Source: Rheum nobile (Eukaryota; Streptophyta; Magnoliopsida; Caryophyllales; Polygonaceae). Taken from it: a stretch of 64,000 nt of DNA. The stretch is taken from the NCBI GenBank assembly GCA_027886185.1, contig WOAB01000723.1, positions 1,488,001 to 1,552,000 on the forward strand, read 5' to 3'. The notes beneath the pieces were generated by a model, which was not told the DNA's origin, did no database searches, and worked only from the letters and a program-made list of their open reading frames with translations. The translations under genes were made by a program, and so were the position numbers. Below are positions 1-9,265 of this stretch, one piece after another; the stretch's first letter is position 1, and every line of letters starts with the position of its first letter.

Positions 1-256
1 GTTTGTAAATATATTGTAAATATTTTTGTAGTTATGTATGTGATTTTGAATGAAATGGGCCGAATTGGGTTATGTATGTGGATTGCTCATTGGGTTCATT
101 TTTTTAGGTTTTGGACCGAATCGAACAAACCGATTCGGATTTCGATTCGGATTTCGGTTCGGTTCGGGTTCGAGAGATTCGGTTTTTAACAAATAACAAA
201 TCACAATTCGGTTTTGTTCGACTTTTTTTGCCTTTTCGGATTTCGGTTTAGAATTG
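1..256. other. Unassigned AT-rich flank
   Basis: No gene is visible. Positions 115-205 are a run of short TTCGGATT/CGGTTCGG-type repeats, a simple pattern common in plant intergenic DNA; an open frame across it is only a by-product of this low complexity. Confidence 0.5.
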
Positions 257-838
257 GTCACATGAAATATCAATGAAAACTATAGTATATAATCAAATGT
301 CACATGAAATATAAAGAAAACTATAGTATATAATCATGTCACATGAAATATCAATGAAACTATAGTATATAATCATATGTCACATGAAATATAAAGCAAA
401 CTATAGTATATAATCATATGTCACATGAAATATCAATGAAACTATAGTATATAATCATATGTCACCTGAAATATAAAGCAAACTATAGTATATAATCATA
501 TGTCACATGAAATATAAAGCAAACTATAGTATATAATCATATGTCACATGAAATATCAATGAAACTATAATATATAATCATATGTCACATGAAATATCAA
601 GAAACTATAGTATATAATCATATGTCACATGAAATATAAAGCAAACTATAGTATATAATCATATGTCACATGAAATATCAATGAAACTATAGTATATAAT
701 CATATGTCACATGAAATATAAAGGAAACTATAGTATATAATCATATGTCACATGAAATATCAAGAAAACTATAGTATATAATCATATGTCACATGAAATA
801 TCAAGGAAACTATAGTATATAATCATATGTTACATATT
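257..838. repeat. Tandem array, ~41-bp unit, about 14 copies
   Basis: The core GTCACATGAAATAT recurs about every 39-41 bp from 257 to 800 (14 starts). Each unit continues into AACTATAGTATATAATCATAT. Two unit variants (TATCAATGAAA and TATAAAGCAAA after the core) tend to alternate, so the array looks partly built from ~82-bp dimers. Very AT-rich; no coding content. Confidence 0.95.
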
Positions 839-1345
839 TTCATTTTTTCACCCGTTTCTTCTATAATCCTTCCTATTGGGCCTATTTGGGCCCAAATTTA
901 CATATTTTCAATTTTTAACTGGTTTCTTCTATAATCCTTCCTATTGGGCCTATTTGGGCCCAAATTTACATATTTTCATTTTTTTACCGGTTTCTTCTAT
1001 AAATCTTCCTATTGGGCCTATTTGGGCCCAAATTTACATATTTTCAATTTTTAACCGGTTTCTTCTATAATCCTTCCTATTGGGCCTATTTGGGCCCAAA
1101 TTTACATATTTTCATTTTTTTTACCGGTTTCTTCTATAATCTTTCCTATTGGGCCTATTTGGGCCCAAATTTACATATTTTCAATTTTTAACCGGTTTCT
1201 TCTATAATCCTTCCTATTGGGCCTATTTGGGCCCAAATTTACTTATTTTCATTTTTTAACCGGTTTCTTCTATAATCCTTCCTATTGGGCCTATTTGGGC
1301 CCAAATTTACATATTTTCCCGTTTCTTCTATAATCCTTTCTATTG
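839..1345. repeat. Tandem array, ~69-bp unit, 7 copies
   Basis: Seven units each contain ACCGGTTTCTTCTATAATC followed by the near-palindrome TTGGGCCTATTTGGGCCCAA (at about 874, 944, 1011, 1079, 1148, 1217, 1283). Two subtypes alternate: CATTTTTTT-ACCGG and CAATTTTTA-ACCGG. The array directly abuts the 41-bp array, so the two probably expanded side by side in the 3' flank of the MULE gene. Confidence 0.95.
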
Positions 1346-1408
1346 ATGTAATATTTTTCAATTCCTACCAGAATAAAGGAAAATACTTAATTGGACACAC
1401 ATAATGGT

Positions 1409-1518
1409 AACATCAGTCAATTACAAGAACAGATCCGTCTCCAGAATACATGAAAGGATCCGATAACATCAGTCAATTAGAATAACAGATCCGTCTCCAG
1501 AATACATGAAAGGATCCG
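1409..1518. repeat. 55-bp tandem duplication at the 3' end of the MULE gene
   Basis: A 55-bp segment beginning AACATCAGTCAATTA occurs at 1409-1463 and again at 1464-1518 with two or three differences. The distal copy holds the last codons and stop of the MULE gene (minus strand), so the end of the coding region is partly duplicated downstream. Confidence 0.85.
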
Positions 1519-4500
1519 GTGCCCGACCATATGCAATCCGGTACTCTCGATACAACTTCAAATTCCCCTCATATTGTGTTGCCCACCACAAAATGTTTGG
1601 ATCCGCGTATGTACGCCACGAACCAGGAGTGTGCGGTATTGGTGACCCATCCTTGAAAACCACCTATATAAACACAAAACATTTTGATTAGCATAAACAA
1701 TATAGCCTAATTACATACAACAAAATAATTTAGAAATAAACTTTACCGGTATGAAGTGATCATGGTTGCCTACGTGTGCCATGCCGAAAATCCTTTGTGG
1801 AGGACCGACATTGGATGTCCTGGCCCTTAACGGTAAGCACAACGTCGGAACTTCCCAAGTTAATAAGACGAGACCAACCTGATATAGTGTGGCAAACACT
1901 AGACCCATCATTGGCATATGAAGCCAGTATACCGAGGAACAAGGACTTCTACAATGATTGACTTGGAGAATAAGATCATCCCAAGACCCTTCCCGAAGAT
2001 GCCTACGTATCGGCTCGTATAGATCTCGGTTGTCAAGCAACTCCCCTACCAGCTCCCGTCGGATGTTGACATATTCTCTCTCTTCCCTTCCTAACAGTAT
2101 AGCCATAGACCGATATCCACAATGACCATCGGGACGTACATCTCTAACAACCTTGATATACGGAATCCAGAAGTCATCCACATTATCAACCCCAAAGTTA
2201 ACACCCATATGAACAATGGGAATACTGGGCTCTTCAGGCCACTGCGAATCTTCTGGTTGTGATTTTTCTGGTACAGGTTGAGATTGTAATTCCTCAAAGC
2301 CGATCACCACTGGACTAGGACCACTTGCTTCCTTTCTAGGACGACCTGGGCCTCTACCAGAGCTCTCACTTGCCTTCCCCTTTGCCTTTGCATTCGTCTC
2401 CTTCTGCTTCAATTCTTCTTGTCTGTGCTCAAACAAGCACTTCTCCCTCTTCTCCACCTTGTTCAACTTGTTCCTAGAACCACTTGGCCTTCCTTTAGAA
2501 CGGATCCCAGTCGGCTCCAACAATATACTTTCCTCTAGATACTCCAAGTCGTGATACAACTCACCTAGTTGGAATGCCGTGCCTTTCTTCAAAGTCCCAG
2601 TATCAATCTTGGCCCATATTTCTCTAAGTCGCATCTCTGTAATGTTCATTCGAACATTCTGATCATCGGGCACACTTGTTGTAGGAGCATCTTCCCATTC
2701 CAAGTCCCTCCAAAATGGGTGAAAGTCCTCCGGAATGAGGGGTGTTCTCATAATGATGGCATTTACAAGGACATGTACGCACGGCATCCCTAAACAGTTT
2801 CTCACCCAATGATCGGTGCATTCTTCTTCGTACTGCTCATTCAATAACCGCTCATACGACGCCAACAACAAATCAAAGCACCTGTCCGACACTTTGTAGA
2901 AGAGCCTAGAAAATATAGCGCGTACAACTGGCAACATCGTTGGATCATCGAAATCTGTTGGTCGTTTAGCCAGTGACATGTTCATGCTTGCCCTAATCTG
3001 ATCAATTTGAAGGATGATGGCATGGTGGATCCTCACAATTACTCTATTGAAACCCCCTCTACTAGAGCCAATAATATCATTCAAAACCTTGTGCATCCCC
3101 TCAACCCTTTCATAACACATTAGGATAGTAAGACATTAATAATTAATGACAATAAAATAAAAATATCATTACAGTCGTGATACCTGTTTGAAGTCCTCGT
3201 GAAGAAGTGCAGATGATGATCAGTCCACGCCCTTACTATGCTTTTCTTGTAAGGAGTAAGCCATGTGGCCTCCACGTATCCGACAAGGCCTCTCTTCCAT
3301 TATGTCCTCAATGCAGCAAGCCTCTCTTCATAGCTTTCTTCACTGGTTGAGCAAAAAAGTCCCCAGCATTGGTTTGCAAAGAAATCTACACTTTCCTTCG
3401 TCTTCAGAATGGATGATGCATGTGCCTCAATGTTGTGTCTGATATGCACCCAACACAAGAGGTTTTGAACTTCGTTGCCAAAAACAGTGCCAATTACAGT
3501 AATGAGGGCCTTCTCACAATCTGTCATTATTGCCGTTGGCATCACTCCCAAATCTAAACACAATGCCCGGATTTTTCTCATTATCCACGTGTAATGATAA
3601 ATCCTTTCCGCCCGAGTGAATGCATATGCAATGTTGAACGTCTGGTGAGTGTTGGTGAAACCAACAATCTCCACAAGTGGCATATCATATCTGTGACAAA
3701 CATTTCAATAAGACAACATCAATGATAATTTAATAACAATAAAACAACATCAATAAAATTTAAGGACTTACTTGTTTGTCTTGTATGTCGCGTCGATGAT
3801 TACAACATATGGGAACTTTTTCATCAGCCACAAAGACTCTGGGTTAGCAAAAAATAAGATTGCTACCTCGTCCGTCTTCGCATCCCTCAGAGGATGAACT
3901 ACATATTTGTGTTCAACCAGAAATGTAAGCGACCACTGAGTCACAGTTAGTTCCCCACGATCCTCATACTGGAGCTTCTGCAAGAAGTTGGCTACTTGTT
4001 TTCGGGATGTAACATTGCCCAAAAAGTTTGCTCTCAATTCAGAAACAATTTGTTTCGGTGTCTTTCGACCATCCCCCCACCTCCTAGCACTTAGCTGCTC
4101 CGCCTCGGTCATTCGACCCATGAATGCATTCCCTTTAAAGCTAGTCCGTAGCTTATGGTTGTGCCGACCTTCCATCACAGACAATATCCATTTTTCACCA
4201 ACCATCCATGACTCTTTCTTCACACGAACACCCATAATCTCAAACTTACACCCATACTTCTTGGATTTCGATTTTCTTAATATAGGAACTGGTAATTCTG
4301 GATTCTCCTTGTTCACCTTCGGCCTCCCCGTTCTCCATTCCCCAAACCTATCACACACTATACTAATTTGATACGGACTTGAATTGCGCTTCACCAAAGC
4401 TATAACAAACTCATTTCCTCTTTCTTTCGCCCATTCATATAATTATTCCTTACTATCAAATATTAAGTCCGTAGTAAAGTACTCTGTATAGTCTCTCCCC

Positions 4501-4783
4501 TATAAATGACGACATTTTTTACTATCAAACATTATAGTCTATAAATGCAACTATAAACTATAATTTCAGTACTAATTATGATCTAACAATAAGATGAAAT
4601 ATAAACATGAATTAGTTTAACACTAACCATGAATTCCCCGTTAGGGTCCCAATCACCGGTCGCTTCGTCAACTTCGACATCTAAGAAAAACCTCGACGCC
4701 ATCCATGAGTCGTCCTCGTCTTCTTCTTCTTCACTTTGAACCCAATCATTTTCCTCGTCACTATCCTCACCACTATGATACAT
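1469..4783 (-). pseudogene. MULE transposase with C-terminal OTU protease domain, spliced, two nonsense codons
   Basis: Mutator-like transposase of the plant FAR1-like type. I infer five exons from frame and splice sites: 4783-4628, 4499-3772, 3690-3184, 3106-1747, 1663-1469. All four introns are GT-AG and join in frame. Exon 1 is acidic. Exon 2 has the FAR1/WRKY-GCM1-like DNA-binding region and ends in the block DATYKTNK; exon 3 continues YDMPLVEIVG with the MULE core (TDCEKAL, CWVHIRHN). Exon 4 ends in an OTU-like cysteine protease: DGHCGYRS with the catalytic Cys codon at 2119-2121, and a distal His block GNHDHF. In-frame TAA codons at 4443-4445 (after FDSKE) and 3300-3302 (after ALRT) break it; residues continue as family-like sequence past both stops, so I read them as nonsense mutations. 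OTU-bearing MULEs are known in plants. Terminal inverted repeats were not found. Confidence 0.85.
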
Positions 4784-5236
4784 CTTGCAATTTGTGTAGT
4801 TACCTGTTATTTCAAGTCATGAAGCCTTTGAAATTACTCGAAATCGAATTATGAATGATATTCAGATTCAATCAAATAGCTACATTTATAAGACACTACA
4901 AACATTAAGCTTCAATGGAATTAAACATTAAGCTTCAATGGAATTAAGCTTCACCGGTCGCTTCGTCAACTTCGACATATAAGAAATACTAAGACAAATC
5001 CTACAATGCTACTATCACGTGACAAATTGACAATGAGTAGCAATTTCATTGATTTTGCAATTTCCCCCCCTAAGCTTGAATGTACAACTCATACAAGCAC
5101 AATATGATTTTATTACAAGTTCAAGTGCTAAATGCTTCAATTTTTAGTACACAAATATCCTTATCAAGATTTTAGATCTAAAATTTACAAATGAATGTCT
5201 AATTACCAGCAACTCAGCAAGAACAAGATCTGGGAT
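4784..5236. other. MULE 5' flank with a templated copy of exon 1
   Basis: No gene is seen. A 22-23-bp unit (ACATTAAGCTTCAATGGAAT) is repeated at about 4902 and 4924. It is followed at 4951-4978 by a 28-nt exact copy of MULE exon 1 (4653-4680, starting TCACCGGTCGCTTCGTC) in the same orientation. This looks like filler DNA laid down during break repair. The rest is AT-rich and featureless. Confidence 0.7.
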
Positions 5237-5340
5237 GCTGTGGTGAGTCAAAACTGCGGGTGGCTCGGTGGGCTGCTGGTCGTGGACTCGTGGTGGTCCC
5301 GCAGGTGGCTCGGTGGGCTGCTGTGGTGAGTCAAAACTGC
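5237..5340. repeat. 83-bp spaced direct repeat
   Basis: GCTGTGGTGAGTCAAAACTG occurs at 5237 and 5320, and GGTGGCTCGGTGGGCTGCTG recurs between them, giving an imperfect duplication of about 83 bp. No coding signal; the purine-rich DNA at 5341-5500 has no recognisable feature. Confidence 0.7.
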
Positions 5341-5514
5341 TCCCGTACTCCCATGGTGGAGGGGAGAAATAGAAGGGGGCGGGATCTGAAGACTAGAGAA
5401 TGGAGCCAGCCATAGAGGGGAGAATGGAGCTGGCGGCGACAATGGAGCTGTTGGAGACGAATGGAGAGAAACAGAAGGAGGCAACTGGAGGTTGAAGACG
5501 GGTTAAATACATTC

Positions 5515-5735
5515 AATGTGCGCATAAGGTACGCACACCGAATTAAATTATTGGCCAGCTCGTGCGCGTAAGGTAAGCGCACAGAATTATCCCCCAACCA
5601 TTTTGTGCGCATAAGATAAGCGCACAAAATATCCCCCAACTTTCCTAAAATGCCATTTATAACCTTGTGCGCGTATCTTAGGCGCATAAATATGTGCGGG
5701 TACCTTAAGCGCACAAAAACGCGTCCGTTTAGTCA
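5515..5735. repeat. Degenerate GTGCGC-n-GCGCAC inverted-motif cluster
   Basis: Five units of the form GTGCGC(A/G)TAAGGTAAGCGCAC, each a small near-palindrome, are separated by AATTATCCCCCAAC-type spacers. Open frames across them on both strands are repeat translations, not genes. Confidence 0.7.
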
Positions 5736-5806
5736 CAAAAATGCGTGCATTTAGCCTTTGCCTATTTCTATATTGAATTACTTGGATTTTTCAATTGTTT
5801 TTCATT

Positions 5807-5814
5807 GTTACAGG
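5807..5814. repeat. hAT target-site duplication, left
   Basis: GTTACAGG immediately precedes the element and is repeated exactly at 12818-12825. Eight bp is the length made by hAT transposases. Confidence 0.95.
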
Positions 5815-5847
5815 CATGGGCGGATGCAGGATTTTAGCCCAGTTGGG

Positions 5848-5852
5848 GCTAA
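5848..5852. repeat. Solo-LTR target-site duplication, left
   Basis: GCTAA here is repeated at 9199-9203, directly flanking TG...CA ends. Its outer neighbours are hAT sequence on both sides, which proves insertion into the hAT. Confidence 0.9.
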
Positions 5853-6286
5853 TGTAACATCCCAGGCCAAGCTACCCCAGCCACCAAGCCGCCCAGCCAC
5901 CCAACGGTGTCGGCGCCGGTACTGGTGCCGCCTGGTTGTCCAAGGGCATGCAGCCCACACACCCAACCCTTCCCCCATTTAAATGGGTAGGTTGTTGCCC
6001 ACGGGGATCGAACTCGGGACCTTTAGATACAAGGGCAATGCCTTACCACTTGTATCACAAATTGCGCTGCAACACAATTGGTGATACAAGTGGTAAGGCA
6101 TTGCCCTTGTATCTAAAGGTCCCGGGTTCGATCCCCGTGGGCAACAACCTACCCATTTAAATGGGGGAAGGGTTGGGTGTGTCGGCTGCATGCCCTTGGA
6201 CAACCAGGCGACACCAGTACCGGCGCCGACACCGTTGGGTGGCTGGGCGGCTTGGTGGTTGGGGTAGCTTGGCCTGGGATGTTACA
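5853..6286. repeat. Head-to-head SINE pair forming a 206-bp-arm palindrome
   Basis: 5853-6058 is the reverse complement of 6081-6286 with only about four mismatches, around a 22-nt spacer. Each arm has a tRNA-like pol III B box (GGTTCGATCCC at about 6126 on the plus strand) and an A-box-like ACAAGTGGTAAGG, with a shared 5' start GCAACACAATTGGT in the spacer. I read this as two copies of one tRNA-derived SINE head to head. The transcript would fold into a hairpin of about 206 bp. No cloverleaf can be drawn, so it is not a tRNA gene. Confidence 0.85.
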
Positions 6287-6500
6287 AAAAAGTACACTTT
6301 TATGTGAGTGCTCAAGCCACGGGCCTAGCCCAACATGAGACACTCCATGAGCCGCAGCCCATGTACCCCAACCCATCCTTGGGGGCTACTCCAAATTAAA
6401 TGGAAGCCATTAGCCAAGAGGTTATTGGTGAGAGTCGAACACGCGACCTCTCCATCCTTTATCCACTCCCCACAAGGAGTGAATACCAATTGTGTTGCAC
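6287..6500 (-). mobile_element. tRNA-derived SINE, second subtype
   Basis: On the minus strand it starts near TGCAACACAATTGGTATTC, has a B box GTGTTCGACTCTC (about 6430) and a body with CAAGGATGGGTTGGGG, and ends in a T-run before the palindrome. The same body, diverged, is found inside the chromovirus at about 19290-19480, which supports a dispersed SINE family. Confidence 0.7.
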
Positions 6501-6892
6501 TAATTAATTAATATCCCTCAATTTTTAGTAAGGATATTCGGGTAATTTTTCCCAACCTTCACTAATTAATTATTTCGCTTTCAGTGGAGTTTGGATTTTC
6601 TGAAATATCCATGATATTCGAAATAATTCCCTGAGTGGTATAAAATACATTCAATGTATTTTCGAGACTTAGAATATTTGTTTGGATACAAACATATAAT
6701 TCTCGGGGTTAAATGCCCATCCCCATTTTAATATTCTAAACCCCACTCCTCCTTGTCTCCCATGCATGCCCCTCGAGCCACGTGTTGCCGAAGTAGCTCG
6801 CCGAAAGAAGCTCCCCGAAATTGCACTGGTATTGTCGCTGGCTCGAGCCCCGTGTTGGTCGGATCTCTGCCCCTTCCATGGCTATATATAGA

Positions 6893-6901
6893 GCTCGATG
6901 G
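6893..6901 (+). promoter_or_regulatory. TATA box of the solo LTR
   Basis: TATATATAG in CCATGGCTATATATAGAGC, at the position matching TATAAAAGG in the related LTR at 15305. The GC-rich stretch downstream would be the transcribed leader. Confidence 0.6.
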
Positions 6902-7997
6902 GTGCAACATCACCACACCTCATCTCTCCCGCTTCACTCCCCTGTTCCTCTCAAGAAGCTCCCCTGTGAAGGCAGAGCACCGCGAGCTCCTGTGCGAGCC
7001 GAGAGCCACCGCGATGCCCCCGTGCGATTCGCAGCTGGTGTAGCCGCTGCTCCTCCCCTGGCACCGCTCCATATCCGGCGTCGACTAGCCGATCGAAGCC
7101 GCCGAGCTCCCCTGTTCGCATCGCCGTCCTCCCCTGCTGGTGTTGCCGTCCGCCGCTGGTGCTCCTCCCCGGCGACGCAGGCCAGTCCGGTGGTGAGTCC
7201 CTTCCCAGCGAGCTGTGCGTGGAGCGTGGCTGCGTGTTGCCATTGTTGCTCCGTTGTTGTACTGTTGTTGGTGTTGAACCGAGGAAGAAGAAGGGGAAAA
7301 GTGCCCAAGTGGGCCCCCTTGCTTTGTTTCGGTATTGGGCCGAGAAGCCCAATTCGTTTCCAGTCCAAATTCAACCCGAAATTATTCGAGCGGTATAATT
7401 TCGATCCCCTTTCGTCCGTATTTTTTCTTAGGAAAATTTAATAAATATTTTATGATTTAATATCATAGAAATTTATTAAATATAATTCCTTAAATTCGTC
7501 CAGTCATATTAATTGATAGACAATTAATTTGTCAGTTAGAACGTGATTTGCTGGATCGCGTGTGGACTCGTTTTCTGCTAGGACTATTATGAAGCTTAAG
7601 CCATATCCTCAGAAAGGATATTTTCGGTAGTCGTCTCGTCCAGATTCATCGCCGAATCTATTCCAGGCAAGTGGCGGTTCGCTCTTGCTCATTCGTTCCA
7701 TATTTACATTAATTATCAGTAGTTTATCTAAGTAATTAATTTGGAATGATTATTGTATTTGTCTGGAATTGGTTTTATAAACGGTTTTGGAAAATCATAT
7801 AATAGGTTGTATATCTGTTAGAACGACGCTATTATCTGTGATCGCCTTTCGGGCATTTATGTGGATTTATCCTGTACTGTGGTTGTGTTGTAACTGTAAG
7901 TTAGCACGAGTATTTGTAGGAATGCCTGGATCCTGAGAGTTCCATGCGCGTTCCTTTATAATTGTAAGGGCGATGAAGACCCAACGATTGTTGAAGT

Positions 7998-8130
7998 TTG
8001 AACTCAGTGAGGTTCATTCTTTTAAAGGGCGAGCAAGACCCTGCGATAGTAGAAATTTGGACTCTGTGAGGTTCATTCTTTCGATGTAGATTCAGAGGTT
8101 TGGACTCGGTGAGGTTCATTCCTTAGATAT
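7998..8130. repeat. Three-copy minisatellite in the solo LTR
   Basis: GTTTGAACTCAGTGAGGTTCATTC-like units recur three times (about 7998, 8056, 8098), each with GTGAGGTTCATTC. Flanks are homologous to those of the unrelated GGGATTTAGTTCCC array in the other LTR family (16290-16410). Confidence 0.7.
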
Positions 8131-9198
8131 GGGTCCTGCGTGACAGGGACATATATTAAAAGCTTTTAATGTGTTAATCGTTTTGGAATTAAATAAGATA
8201 AGGTGCCCGAGAGCACTTAATTAATATACTTTTGGCGAGTAGTGCAGCTAAGTAAATAGTGCAGCTAGGAAAGCTCGTCTTGACTTTTGATCAGAGTACG
8301 TTCTCTTTCCAATCTGGATTCGCTGTAAGCGATGAGGTTGGTCGTGAACCGAAACATCTTAGTCAGTTTTTAAATCATCGTTATGTGGTTTTGTAAGATC
8401 CAGACTTGAATGTAGTACGTTCTCCTTCCGATCTGAATTCGCTGTAAGCGGTGAGGTTGGTTGTGAGCCAAAGCATCTCAGTCAGCTTTTAATCGATGTT
8501 GTTTGATTCTTTAAACGTTCCAGATTTGTCATATTTCCTTAAAGACTCATTTCCTTTGGAGTCTTCTTTCGGGTCGATTTCTGTGAAGATTAAGTCTTCC
8601 AGAATCTTCTCTTGTGCATACCTCTTGTTGTTATTCCGTGAAAGTGTCGGGTTATGTATCGTCCCTTCGGTTATTATTCGAGGGACAATGATAGTAAACG
8701 GTTACGATCACTCGAACCACTCTGCTTTTTACCCTTGCTAGTCTATTCAAGTAGACTAACCCACGAACTTTGTTCTCTGCATGTGGGCTGGTGTCATCCG
8801 TTCGATTCGGCACATCAGATAGAGCGAAGATCTGAGGAGACTAGATTGACTATGAAGACGACGGTTATTTTTGGATGTTTTAATAATTGCTTTTAATCAG
8901 TTTGAGATCCTTGGGCAGGTGAATACTACGATCACAACCCTTTTTGTAATATCTTTTATAAGACTTCCGCTGTACTTTGTTTAAACTATGTATTTGTCCT
9001 ATTCGGGATTGGGATGTAATCCCGTAACTCATGTTTTATTTTATTGATGTTTTGATTTGAATACTTTGATCATTATGTATCAATTGTATTTCCTAAATTG
9101 TATTTAAACCGGTAAAGCCTTGGGTGATCTCGGTAAGGAACACTGGGGTCACTGGCGGTAATACCTTTCCAAATGGGTTAAGATTTGGGGGTGTTACA

Positions 9199-9203
9199 GC
9201 TAA
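9199..9203. repeat. Solo-LTR target-site duplication, right
   Basis: GCTAA, identical to 5848-5852; followed by hAT subterminal sequence. Confidence 0.9.
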
Positions 9204-9265
9204 AATCCTGCTTAGCTAAAATCAATTAAATACATAAAATACTAAAAATCATATTAATTTGTTTA

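Larger units (their letters stand above)
5853..9198 (+). mobile_element. Solo LTR of a Tekay-like Ty3/gypsy element, carrying SINEs
   Basis: Begins TGTAACATCCC and ends GGGGTGTTACA, with 5-bp duplications. No internal retroelement genes remain, so unequal or intrachromosomal LTR recombination probably removed them. The 3' third (about 8270-9198) is clearly homologous to the LTR at 14793-17350, including the pieces around 8500-8900 and the terminal 80 bp. It shares a GGCAAGTGGCGGTTCGCTCT block (7667) and a TATA region. About 640 bp at its 5' end (5864-6500) are SINE insertions. A 206-codon open frame at 6821-7441 lies in the GC-rich leader and shows no domain. Confidence 0.88.

Noticed and set aside
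257..838. Regularly spaced repeats resembling a CRISPR array
   Set aside because: The whole 41-bp unit repeats; there are no unique spacers, and the context is plant nuclear DNA.
5248..5714. Open frames of 78 and 127 codons on the minus strand
   Set aside because: They are translations of the GTGCGC motif cluster and flanking duplications, with no domain.
6081..6150. tRNA gene (A and B boxes present)
   Set aside because: No acceptor stem or anticodon arm can be formed, and the sequence continues into a SINE body; it is a tRNA-derived SINE head.
6821..7441. 206-codon open frame (plus) and overlapping minus frames in the solo LTR
   Set aside because: They lie in the GC-rich LTR leader where stops are rare; no homology to a known domain is visible and the related LTR does not keep the frame.
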